A DNA stretch of 64,000 bases, from NCBI GenBank assembly GCA_022225965.2, contig JAKJXP020000073.1, forward strand, positions 1 to 64,000, in the 5' to 3' direction. A program made the translations under genes and the position numbers. A model generated the notes under the pieces. The model worked only from the letters and a program-made list of their open reading frames with translations. It had not been told where the DNA came from and made no database searches. Source of the DNA: Diatrype stigma (taxonomy: Eukaryota; Ascomycota; Sordariomycetes; Xylariales; Diatrypaceae). This document shows, piece after piece, positions 21,416-32,184 of the stretch (its first letter is position 1; each line of letters begins with the position of its first letter).

Positions 21416-22915
21416 CATACATAGCAAACGAAGTTTACTGTGCTGTTTATTTATAATATATAATATAATACATATATACGTATAGTAGACCTGCTCTCGG
21501 GGAATGCGGGGCAAGGTCCATTGCATCAAAGCTCTAGATCAGATCATCAGTGCTGTTGACGATCAAGATCTAGATATGTACGTACGTGCGCAGTCTATGT
21601 ATATACGCGGATGGAGTCCCTTTTATGGATCGTGAGTGTGAACGTGACCAACGGCTATAACCATGATAGGCTATATAGGTTGTCATTCTGACTACGTGCG
21701 TACTAATCGTAGGTACTTCAGCTAAGACACGGCGTACATGCATAGTTGCATACACAGAGTTCGCCAGACCAAACCAGACTGTCGAAAAGCCCTGCCTTGC
21801 CTAAATTCTCGCTTCTACGCCCCTATCTATCGTGTATGTACGTAGGCAGTTATGTGCTGTACAATACCTACCTCCTACCTACCTCCCTACATGAGCGAGC
21901 GAGTCTTTCATCGTGACCGGTGGCAGCGGCGGCGGAGGACGGCTAGACCCGCTCGCTCAGCACCTGGGTAGTGGATCCCATCGATACCTACCGAACGGCT
22001 TACTTTTAGTGAACTATAGGTGTGTCAATTACTGGTTAGTCGGAACCCAGGAAGACACGAGACTAGACGCTTTGCTGCCCAAGCGTTTCCAGTTGTTAGC
22101 CCAACGGGGGTGTCAGCAGGGAGAGTAGAGGAGAGGGGAGAGGAGTCTTCACCGATGGGCTGGGCTGCGTGTCCACTATTCCGTTCTATGGAACCCCGGG
22201 GGGAGAAGACACGAGCACATTGGCAGAGTAGTAGGTTAATAAGGGTTTGTCTGGAAGAGTCGCGTCGACGATAGCGTGTTTCTCATGAAGCTCACAAGGT
22301 GACGGGTTGATTGACCTTCGTGGAAGTATGATCAGAGTTTGGCGCAATATATACAACTACATAATATGAGATCGTGTGAGATAGGGCGAGCTAGCCAAAG
22401 ATTTGAAATCACGATTGCAGAGTCTACCCTTGCAGAGTCTACCCAATGTTTGCCGAGCTCGACGAGATCCCAACCAAGTTTTACAAAATTTGTTGGCATT
22501 GGGGGATTCTGTATACAGTTTCGACAAGGCCCTACAGCTAGGTAGGTTTCTTTCGTACCGGTCTTCGATGAAACGCCGCGCTCACGACATGAAATCGGGC
22601 GTTCGTTTGCCTGGCGAGGAAAGATTTCTACCTAACGAAAAGGTCCCACTGGCTCCGCCAGCTCATAAGGCAACCCAATGACAACTCACCCCCTGACTGC
22701 GCTTTCTGGATATTGACCATGATTCGCTCCGGCTGCCTAGACTTGCCCACCTTTAAACTGGGAGTGCGTGCCCTGGTGCCTGAGTTAGACCATTCCGACT
22801 TCGCCACACGCCTTTCACGCCGATAAGGGAGGGCTGAGTTGATTAGGCTGATCTGATTCACTGCAGGATATTGTTCATGCACTCCTGCGCTTGATAGTTA
22901 GACGAAGCGAGCAGT
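21416..22915. other. Gene-empty block (right part)
   Basis: No supported gene lies between the TIR element and the emc2 stop codon. AT-rich words such as ATAATATATAATATAATA occur near 21452-21475. A 92-codon frame at 22403-22681 looks protein-like in places, but no family or spliced extension could be found. Confidence 0.5.
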
Positions 22916-24065
22916 TCATTTAGTGGTTGCTTCACTGCTATCTCCCAGCAGCTCCCGCGCTGCTGCTACCTCAGCTTCATCGTAGCCTTGCCAGCCGTTC
23001 TTTCCAGCCGAATAGTGCCGCACGATCTCAGCCAGCTTCTCCGTGGCTACGGCATCCAGCCCTTGCAGGGTAGCTAGCTCGGGCAACGGGAAATCATCAG
23101 ACTCGGACTTTCCTGACGATCTCGGAGGTTCGCTCAACAGCTGTGTTGTAGTCTTGGTGACAGGTCAGAGAGTTGTCTTATCGCCCATCAGTGTTCAAGG
23201 CCACGTACCAGCTTCAGCCCGTAATATCCTCTTAGGTAATCATCGCAAAGCTCTATGCTGCGGCAGAAACGCTTGAGCGCTTCGCTAAGTCGTCTTGGTG
23301 CATCCCCAGGTGTTGACGTCTTAGCCGCCATAAGCAAGACCTCTCCTAAGTGGGCGTGTATCTGGTGGAAGGTTGAAGTCAGCATTCAGCGATGTCTGAG
23401 ACGCTAAGCATAGGGCTCGTACGTTCCAGCCGTTAGGCTGCAGGATGAGGACCTCTTCCAGCGCAAATATGGCTTGAGAGTATAACCCCTGAGATAGATA
23501 AAGGTCGGCAAGTTCAGCCCAGGCTTCGGCATCCGTTGGGGAGAAATCAAGCAATGATAGGAGAGCGCTAATGGACTCGTCCACTTTGCCCATAGACCGC
23601 AAGAGAGCCACGCGGCGTTTCACGATAGGCTTCATGGAGCACAGATTAGCATCGGGTCAAGCGTATAACAGCTGCGGTAGGGCTCACAATGTTCGTCGGG
23701 TCATTGGCTAGTATTTGCTCGTAGTCCTGTAGAATGACCTCCAAGGTCGCCTTGTCGCTAGCCTCGGCCTCTTTCAGGAGGCCCTTCAAGGCCATGACGC
23801 GTTCGTTCGCATCGCCGAACCTCTTGACGAGCCTGCCCAGGCACTGGTGAGCGGCCTCATCATCGCCGGTTCTGAGGCACGACAGCAGCAGGTTCTCGTA
23901 GATGGTCCAAAGCTCGGACGTCTCGGGCGAAGCAAGTAGAGATTCTAGGGTAGAGTTGGAGACAGCGCCGGTAGTGGTCTCCAAGATGGTAGGTGCCAAC
24001 TGCGAATGCCTCAGGGCTATTGCTGGGGGGAGGTGGCTTGGGGGATGTAGGAGCGAAGAAGTCAT
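22916..24065 (-). CDS. emc2: ER membrane protein complex subunit 2 (Emc2)
   Basis: Exons are complement(join(22916..23152, 23209..23361, 23423..23629, 23688..24065)), coding 324 residues. All junctions are phase 0, with GTGAGC or GTACGN donors and introns of 56-61 bp. Emc2 is the cytosolic TPR scaffold of the EMC, which inserts tail-anchored and multi-pass membrane proteins into the ER. Exon 1 carries an N-terminal helical segment and TPR-like helices (SELWTIYENLLLSCLRTGDD). Exon 2 holds the best TPR units, with KRRVALLRSMGKVDESI, DAEAWAELADLYLSQGLYS and ALEEVLILQPNGWN. Exon 3 continues with HAHLGEVLLM and DYLRGYYGLKL. Exon 4 ends with the C-terminal helices. There is no signal or transmembrane segment, as expected. 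The conserved GYYGLKL block supports the family. Confidence 0.93.
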
Positions 24066-25207
24066 GATGAGATGTGAATGAGGAGTACCCTGGGTAGGTA
24101 GAGTCTAATCGTTGGGTTTGGATATAAAAGTTTGGATATAATCGTCAATCCGGTACCGGTTTGCCCAGATACAGCACTCGAGCAGGGATTATAGGTTCAA
24201 GAACGTCGACGTTGCAGTTGTCATTGCAATTGCACCCGCAGTGTTCCTTTAGAGTTACGGAGTGCGAGTAGGTATGTAGGTACCTACCTAGGTAGGCTAA
24301 CAACCTGGAAGTTAGGCACCCTGTAGCGTTAGTTGATTGGCTGTGTAGAGCTGGACCCGGTATGCAGGTAGTCCAGTGATATCACTTCCAAGGTGGGATT
24401 ATCCAGGTCGGCACCTTCAGCTATCGTCACCTGCAATCCAGAGCTGCCAGGTACGATGCACTATAATTAAATCTGCGAAATAAAAAGTTGAAGACCATGA
24501 AGGCCATGCATGGAAGTAGCTGGGACCTCGGGAGGCTGAGAGGGATGTATGCACTTGAAGCTGCATGACTTCATCGGTTGCAACCGTGTCCACGCGATAA
24601 CGAATAGCGCTAGTTAGGTACCTAGGTAACTTGCCTCAGACCTCAGGCGGCCATAGCTTCTAGAGCTTCATCTTCCTCGCCCGGGATATTCAGGTAGGGG
24701 AGTCATGTTGGCTAGGAGAGCTATGCCGGGATGCCGAAGGTTCGAGAGCTTGGTTTAATGTTGATGATCATCTCCTGTCAGCATGGTTTGTAACAACTCC
24801 CCCTTTGAATATATTGTTATCTCTATCTATCATAGGTGCTGATACTATGGCTATCATCGTCGTCATTGCTTCACGACTACCACAACCATCTCCTAATTTG
24901 ACCAATATGTGAGACTTGGCCCGAACACAAGCAGTGGCGATCGTGACCTCATCAAGCACTGCTGTCGTTCTCATGCTATCAGATTCATTGATCACCGCCG
25001 CCGACGAAGACCGAACGGCGTGGCGCCACCTTGTGAGCAGAAAGGGGACAAAGCAACCGACGGGGAAAATCTAGTTAGGCTCCATGTCCGTCACCACCCT
25101 GCTCAAGGGGATAACTTCGATAGAAAGGAAAGAAAACCCGGGTCTTCATCCAGCCTTGGAGCTGTGAAGCCGTTTAGGAAATTTTTTCCTCCAAGAACAT
25201 GTGACTT
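24066..25207. other. Intergenic, promoter of emc2 and 5' flank of tRNA-Met
   Basis: No supported gene. TACCTAGGTA-like palindromes occur at 24284-24295 and 24618-24630. The first few hundred bases should hold the emc2 promoter. Confidence 0.5.
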
Positions 25208-25321
25208 GTCTTCGTGGCTTAGTGGTTAGAGCGCCGGTCTCATAGAATTCATGAAACTCCTATGATCCAATCCTTAGATTGGGATATCCGGAAATCGCCA
25301 GTTCGATCCTGGCCGAGGACA
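25208..25321 (+). tRNA. tRNA-Met(CAT) with a 41-nt intron
   Basis: The cloverleaf can be drawn by hand. The acceptor stem is GTCTTCG with CGAGGAC plus discriminator A (25314-25321). The D stem is GCTT/GAGC with loop AGTGGTTA, and the T arm is GCCAG-TTCGATC-CTGGC (25297-25313). The anticodon loop starts CTCATA with CAT at 25241-25243. The intron is 25245-25285, just 3' of position 37, the canonical site. The mature length is 73 nt. The anticodon stem pairs CCGG with CCGG, but the loop-proximal pair (31-39) is T-T. A T7 run follows immediately as Pol III terminator. CAT could in principle be elongator or initiator; features were not enough to choose firmly. Confidence 0.85.
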
Positions 25322-26079
25322 TTTTTTTGATAGATCCTATATCATTGAGGTTGTACTTCCCTTTCTCCCTCTCTTTTTGTTGGGGCTCTTTGAGGATCAT
25401 AGATACGTGAATAGGGGTATGCTACTTATATCATGAAAAGAGTAGACTAGGTACCTTGATGCGAATGATTACGACCTCCCTTCCCAGCACTTCTCTGTTG
25501 TGCCGCTTGTTACCGGATATTGAGTCTGGTATCAAGGAGTCAACTCAATGTACTAGAAAACTTAGGCACCTATATTACTCATAAACACACATTGCCAATC
25601 TCGATTATATCGTATCGTGGACTGGCTACGTTCTAGCTCTGATGGGCCGGCGGAAAACGGAAACGCGAAGCAGACGCTGTTCATTGATCGCATCAAGATC
25701 TAGCTAAATATCTGGTTGATTGGTATCTACGTTGGCCTATCTTGTCTTGACCTGTCCATACATCTTGAGTCTATTCATGGATGTATGCTGCCTGCCAAAT
25801 GCCTGCTGATGGCCGTATCGTCTCGCCTTGCCTGACCTGAACTTTTCCACCCCTAAATCAACCGGAGCAAAGGTACCTCTAACGCCGAGCTATATTACGT
25901 AGCGATGCATGATAAAGGAAAAAACCCCTTCCAAAGAGGCCAAAGGACTATGCTTTAGCGCATGAAGTACATATATCCCTCGAGTCAAGATCGGTGACAT
26001 CAAACCAATGATGCACAGCGTGTGCGGACACATCGCAAGGGGGGCTGGGTAGTCATTCAATCTACCCTAGCAAGTCCCC
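25322..26079. other. Intergenic between tRNA-Met and pus4
   Basis: It starts with the T-run terminator of the tRNA. No gene was seen; the right end is the pus4 3' UTR. Confidence 0.5.
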
Positions 26080-27778
26080 TCAGGCCTTGGCGCCGGCGGG
26101 TGTATCATCGAATCCGTTCCAGGACTCTTCATCTACCTCTCTGGGACGATTTGGTGTCGTGGCAGGTTCTGGCACCGGAACTGCATCTCGCGTCGGAGCG
26201 GCAGCATATGTGGCGGACTCCTCTATTGTCTTCATAATCCCATGATCAGTACCCTCAGGGTTTGGCTCTGTCGGCTCCTGGGAATTGGGATCCTGGGCCG
26301 GTGACGATGACTTCGGGGTTGGAAGCATCTTGTCTTTAGCTGAAGGCGACTGGTTCGCCTTGTCAGGAGAGACGTCTTTGGTCTCGACGATGCCACCTTC
26401 CGAGGCTCCATCCCCCCTTGAAGAAGAATCCGTGGTCGATTGCCCGTTCTTATGTGTGGGCTGGTGCTGCGCAGCCCGCGCAGCTGGTTGAGAACCCTTG
26501 GGCGGCTTGCTGTTCCACCAGGACAGCATGTCCCGCAGTTTGGGGGCCCAGACCGACTCTCCTTGTGCGAGGTCTGCAAACTCAAGGCAGTTGTGCGATC
26601 CCATGACGAAGTCTCCTTGCCGACTTCGGCAAAGCTCCGACATCATCGCTGCTGATCCAACCTTTACGCCAAGATCATGACAGAAACTCCGAACGTAGAA
26701 GCCGGATGTGACCGTCATTCGAATCCTTGCGGCTGGTGGACCCTTATCGTCCCAGGGAAGCGGTGTGTCAGCATCCGGGGGAGGTGGAACCAGGTTGGAT
26801 CCTTTGCCGGGCTTAGGGGATGGAGGCGGCAAGTCGCCCAGAGCTCCTGACATCAGAGGAACACTCGACTCTGTCTTCCTACGCTTGTTGACCTTGTCAT
26901 AGACGAGCGCATCCACAGTCTCATCAGCCTTCCGCTTGAAACTCTCGTGCGCTTTCAGAGCTTTGGTCTCCTCTTCCTCCTCCTCGGGCGTCAGCTTCTT
27001 CGAAGTCATCTGCTGCTTCTCAATTTTCCAGACTTGCTCGGCGAAGTTGCGCTCGAAAGTAGTCGCTTCCTCGGCGGGCCAACGGTGCGAGTGGGTTCCA
27101 GGTTCGTGCCATTCGAGCATTTCCAGCTCGACTACCTCGACTTCCCTAGTTGCGATCTCGCGGGGTATCGGCTTTCCCTCGCGCGCATATTCATATAGTG
27201 GCTTGCCTTCCATCTTGAGGGCAGAGTATAGGGGGGGCATTTGCTGGTACTTGCCACGGAAGGACTTCAGGGCTTCTTCAACCATCGGGCGGGTGATGTG
27301 ATCGTAGGCCGTCTTCTTTAGGATCTTACCGACCCTGTCATAGGAATCTGTACTTGCCCCGAAGAGCACAACCGTCTCGTAGGTCTTGGTGCAATCCAAG
27401 AAAGACTGAAGTGACTTGGTTCCTTTTCCAACACCCAGAATGAGGACACCAGTCGCGAGGGGATCTAAGGTTCCGCCATGGCCCATCTTGACGCGCAGGT
27501 CATTCTTGCCGAACTTGCGTCGCTTTCTCTTGTTGTTGGATTCTTGAGATCTATTGGCGGACTCTTGATCTATCATGGGCTTGAAAAAGGTGGAGGGGTT
27601 GAAGTGGTGCTGGCAGTCTCGAATGACTTGCGCAGAGCTCATGCCCATTGGCTTGTTAATGCCTGTTTTCGCGAAGAGGTTAGAATTTGAGTAAAGATTA
27701 ACCATATATATATATGAGCAGCTATGTTGGATGCGCATTACCGAAAACGCCATCTAAGACAGAGCTTGGGGCCGCCAT
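26080..27778 (-). CDS. pus4: tRNA pseudouridine-55 synthase Pus4 (TruB family)
   Basis: Exons are complement(join(26080..27662, 27742..27778)), coding 539 residues. The 37-nt first exon (MAAPSSVLDGVF) is joined by a GTAATG donor and an AAACAG acceptor to GINKPMGMSSAQV, restoring the conserved TruB N-terminus. A continuous upstream frame starting at 27753 reads through the intron and is not used. Pus4 converts U55 in the tRNA T loop, and some mRNA sites, to pseudouridine. The catalytic motif GHGGTLDPLATGVL (Asp nucleophile) is followed by KTYETVVLFGASTDSYD and the QMPPLYSALKMEGKPLYEYAR block. RIRMTVTSGFYVRSFCHDLG marks the C-terminal half of the catalytic domain. The last 150 residues are a low-complexity Pro/Ser/Glu-rich fungal tail with unknown role. 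Confidence 0.95.
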
Positions 27779-28907
27779 TTTGAGGAGTTGGGAGGCTCTC
27801 ATATGATATGTCGGGATAACAAATTCTAGGTGAAGAAGGCCATGCCACGGCTGGGATTACAAGGAAGCTTCGGCTTAGTGGACTAGATGCGGAGGAGCTT
27901 GCCGGTGAGATTTGAGAAATGACGGGCGAATGATGGCGCTGTAAGCTGTGAGAAAACCAGCTGACCTAACCAACGTGATAGGTGAATGCCTAGGTACCAC
28001 CAGGTTTTCCACGCAAACCGCAGACTGCAGACTGCAGACCGCAAACCGCAAATCGCAAACTGACAATGCGAAGCTTGGTAGGGTCTAGCACCGTTACAGT
28101 GCTGCGTGCGACGCTTAAGGGAGGGGTGAAGAGAGGGGTGAAAACACCTGAGAGAGGACAACTGATATGATCAACGGAAAGGCTGAATCAGAGCGAAGCG
28201 GGATGACTGAACTGCATCTCGGGTCAGCATGCAGCAGAGGGAAAGAAGAAAAAAAAAGTCAAAATGTCCATACAAGACGCTCCAAAGTCCAGATCTTTTC
28301 CCGGGAACTAACGTAGAAGTGGATCTTGACCTCCAAAACCTTCAAGACCTCGAACCAGCGAACTTCAACTTTCTGACCAGGGAGACCCGGCAGTAGATTC
28401 TTATCGATTGGGTAGCAGCATCCGAACGAGCGCGGGAACGGGCTCTTCCCCACTTGCCTAGCTCGGTATGCATTGTAGACTACAATTTGTAGTCTACCTA
28501 GGTACCTATAGACCAGCAGACCAGCAGCTGATAAGAGCTTATCGGCCAAGTTGCAAGCAGCTCCGCTGGCGGGCAGCTCCAGCTTCCCGCCCACTCAGGG
28601 CCTCTGCCACTGTCCAGCTGCCAGGGACCAGCCTCCGGGGACCAGCCCGCCACCTGCAGGCAGTGAGGCTGCAGCACTGATAGCTCCGTCACCAGAGCTC
28701 GTCATGTGTGCATTACCTACGTACCTAGGTACCTACCTAAATCAGTGTCATTCCGGTTACCGCCCGAGGTACTTCATAGTGTTAGAGCCCATTGCTTTAT
28801 TTACCTTGCTTCCACCCCCTTTCCCTTTCCCTCCTGCCCCTGAATTATCCTGCTTCTTGCTTTTCCCATCTCCTCCTATCCAGCATCGCAGGAGCATTTC
28901 CCCAAGG
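27779..28907. promoter_or_regulatory. Divergent intergenic region between pus4 and the M18 peptidase gene
   Basis: The two genes read outward from this 1.1-kb interval, so both promoters lie here. It contains a heptamer array (28011-28059), palindromes of the ACCTAGGTA type (27989, 28497, 28722) and a CT-rich leader (28803-28875) directly upstream of the peptidase start. Confidence 0.5.
28011..28059 (+). repeat. Heptamer array CYGCARA x7
   Basis: Seven 7-bp units read ACGCAAA, CCGCAGA, CTGCAGA, CTGCAGA, CCGCAAA, CCGCAAA and TCGCAAA. It is non-coding, in the pus4/M18 divergent promoter region. Confidence 0.9.
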
Positions 28908-30755
28908 ATGACCCGCCATACTTCCGAATTCTTGCGTCAGCGCAGCTCCAACTTATCGCTCCGAATGGCGTCTAGCACTACCGAGAACGCGGTGCATACG
29001 ACCGAGCCCCCCAATCCTGTCGAACGATCCGAAGGTCCAGGCGAGCGACCGATGACTGCCGCCGAGAAGGCATGGGTTCTGTTCGAGCTAGGCCGCCAAA
29101 GGGACACTCCGGTTGTTTGCGACCGCTGTATCGGCGAGATCAAGTCTCGGGGGTCCACACCCTTACGCGATCATATAGTCGCAGTAGATAGCCAATGCCA
29201 GACGTGCGCGTTCGCGAATTCGTCCCCCGAGGCCTTTACCCAACCGTTCTGTGACTTCTTACAGGAGAACCCAACCATATTTCATACTGTAGAATACTTC
29301 AAGAAAAAGGCGGCCGCTGTTGGTTACAAAGAGGTATGTGACTGACTCCTTGTGCCCAGGCCGAGGCCTAAGCCGAGCCCAATTGGATATGTGAATTGAC
29401 CCGACCAAGCTCCCCGCTCGAGACGACTGGTCTGGCAAGATTGAGCCCGGCGGCAAATACTTCGTGACCCGAAACGGTAGCTCCATCATCGCCTTCACCG
29501 TCGGAAAGGCGTACAAACCTGGAAATGGGGTCGCAATGGTGGCAGGACACATTGATGCCCTGACTGCAAAGCTGAAGCCAGTCAGCAACAAGCCTACGAA
29601 AGCTGGATACGTCCAACTAGGGGTTGCGCAGTACGCAGGAGCCTTGAATGAGACCTGGTGGGACCGTGACCTTAGCATTGGAGGGAGAGTCATAGTGAGG
29701 GGTGAAGACGGCAAGACCTCGACAAAACTGGTCAAAATCGACTGGCCTAGTGAGCACCTCGATATCCAACCGGCCGCTTCTCTCTTACTAACAGATATAT
29801 AGTTGCTCGCATACCGACTCTTGCTCCTCACTTTGGCGTCGGCATGTTAGGCGAGAACAACAAGGAAACGCAAGCGGTTCCGATCATCGGCCTCGACAAC
29901 TCCGACATCGATCCCAGCTTGAAGCCTGCTGAGCCACTCGGCCCAGCCGGATCTTTCGTCTCTACCCAGCCGCCCAAGCTGGTGCAGCTGATCTCCAACA
30001 AACTCGGCCTCAAGGACTACACCCAGATCGCCAACTGGGAGCTGGAGCTCTTCGACCTCCAGCCGGCCACCGTCGGCGGCCTGGACAAGGAGTTCATCTT
30101 CGCCGGCCGGATCGACGACAAGCTCTGCAGCTGGGGCGCCTTCCATGGCCTGCTCCTGGCCGACAACAAGGACGACGACGGTGCGATAAAGCTGGTCACC
30201 CTCTTCGACGACGAGGAGATCGGCTCCCTGCTGCGACAGGGCGCCAAGGGCAACTTCCTCCCCTCGGTGATCGAGCGGACCGTCGAGTCGCTGACGACCA
30301 GGGAGAAGCAGACGTACGGCCCCGGCGTGATCGGGCGGACCTACGCCAGCTCGTTCCTGGTCTCGGCCGACGTGACGCACGCGGCCAACCCGAACTTCCT
30401 GTCGCGCTACCTCGACGGCCACGCGCCCCGCCTGAACGTGGGCATCGCGCTCTGCACCGACTCGAACGGGCACCTGACGACGGACTCGGTCGCGCTGGCG
30501 ATCCTGACCCGCGTGTGCGAGCTGTCGGGCGTCACGCCCCAGCGCTTCCAGATCCGCAACGACGCTCGCAGCGGCGGCACCGTGGGCCCCACTATCAGCA
30601 GCGCCCTCGGCGTCAAGTCCGCCGACGCCGGCATGCCCCAGCTGAGCATGCACTCCATCCGCGCCACCACGGGCGCCCTCGACCCCGGGCTGGGCGTCAA
30701 GTTCTTCAAGGGCTTCTTGGACAGGTGGGAGAAGGTCGATGCCGAGTGGCAGTGA
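28908..30755 (+). CDS. M18 aspartyl aminopeptidase (vacuolar aminopeptidase I/Lap4-like)
   Basis: Exons are join(28908..29333, 29410..29749, 29803..30755), coding 572 residues. Introns have GTATGT and GTGAGC donors. M18 enzymes are dodecameric di-zinc peptidases that remove N-terminal acidic or neutral residues; yeast Ape1/Lap4 is the main Cvt-pathway cargo. The core starts near residue 110 (TQPFCDFLQENPTIFH), followed by GKYFVTRNGSSIIAF, the zinc ligand region VAGHIDALTAKLKP and NETWWDRDLSIGGRV. RIDDKLCSWGAFHGLL, LVTLFDDEEIGS, VSADVTHAANPN and a C-terminal zinc His in MPQLSMHSIRATTG complete the site. Residues 50-105 are unexpected: four cysteines in a CX2C-X23-CX2C pattern (71, 74, 97, 100). 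The first ATG in frame after the CT-rich leader was chosen; Met20 is an alternative. Confidence 0.93.
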
Positions 30756-32184
30756 GCCTTTTGGGTGGGTGAGTGAGTGCAAGGTAAATGAATGGTAGGT
30801 AATGTGGAAGTGCATGATATGGACGGATGGATAGATGAGTGGGTGGGACTTCAGGCGCATCGCATTGCATCGCATCGCATCGCCTCGTCGGATTTTGGAT
30901 TTGGTTAGACATGAGCGAAGCGCAACTACATGCAGGAATGCATGAGTCTTGATTACAGGAGCGTGCGTGCGTATAGGTAGCCATGCATGCAATCTTTGGA
31001 TAGGAGAGCGGCTTAGGCAGACTACTTAGTAGGTAGGCATCGAAGCCCGGTGATAAATTCGTCCCAAGTACATAATACATGTTGTTTCAAGCAACCTTGG
31101 AATCGTTTACATGAAATGTTCTCGAAGTATAGATGTAGATGTAGGTATGTATGCATGCTCTATGCCTAGGTAAACAGCTAATGCACTGCGCAATGCGGGA
31201 TGATGCAGCACAGCGCATGTAGGGCTGGTCCGGAAATCCCGGGGCTACGTAGTATTTTGCTTGTTTTAATTGCAGAATATCATTTGCTATTCATCTCTAC
31301 CAGTAACGATTATTTCCGAAAGCATCGGATGACAAAATAAGGCAGTTTTTCGTTTTCTCTTCCCGTATATTGGTTGGCACACTATACACATAATACCTAA
31401 CATCCTACTCCGGGGCGCAATCACATGTGAAACCTTCGAATAGGGGACAACTACATCATCGGGTGCTACGTAGAGATCTCTTTACGTACTAGATACCTAC
31501 CTAGTCTACATACTTAACCACCCATTCAGGTCTAGACCAGGAACGAGTCAAGACTTCAAGCAAATAATAACAACAAAACTTGAACTTATAAGTTATGAGT
31601 CTATGACGCTATTCCGACTAGAGCAAGAGGGCACAAGACTCAGGCATCGACCGAGGCATTGGCAGTTTTCTATTGGTGTTTAATTTGTTGCTTTCCAATG
31701 CCGTCTTATGCCCAAATAGGCACTATGTATGTAACTACGTCCCATCCGCGCCATCTTATCGACGCTTTTTTGCCCCTGCTTAGGAACATTTTCTCCTTCA
31801 TATTCATTCTGCCGAGGCATCTCATCTTTCCTGCCTTCATTTCGTAGCCAGTCGTTGCATTTCCGGGAATCTTTTTCGATTTCTCTCATGTACATATTTA
31901 TTTATTCCATGCCAATAGAATCCCCTTTTGCTTGAAACATTATAGATATCAGGTTCATTGTTGCAATTGACATCGAGGCTGTGCCATTGATCACGTGTGA
32001 CCTTTTCAGCTTCAGCATCAGCGTCAGAAGATCCGTGCTCAGAAACCGTTGGCCTTCACATTATACATCTGCAGTATCGAGAACCATCACCTACGATAAA
32101 AGAGAACGACGGAGACGTAGTTCATCTTCAACGATTCCGGCGCCCTAACCTAACATAACCTAGCAGGTTGCATAACGGAACGGG
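30756..32184. other. Intergenic, no gene seen
   Basis: The stretch lies between the M18 peptidase 3' end and the PAF-acetylhydrolase start, both rightward. GCATC repeats at 30857-30885 and a TGCCTAGGTAA word at 31166 are visible. Small frames near 31659-31895 are unsupported. Confidence 0.5.

Noticed and set aside
22403..22681. 92-codon frame upstream of the emc2 stop
   Set aside because: Partly protein-like, but no spliced extension or known family could be found on either side.
29847..30992. 381-codon antisense frame opposite the M18 peptidase
   Set aside because: It lies over GC-rich exon 3 of a clear peptidase gene; its His/Val/Gly/Arg-rich composition is that of a mirror frame with C-ending codons, and no domain is visible.
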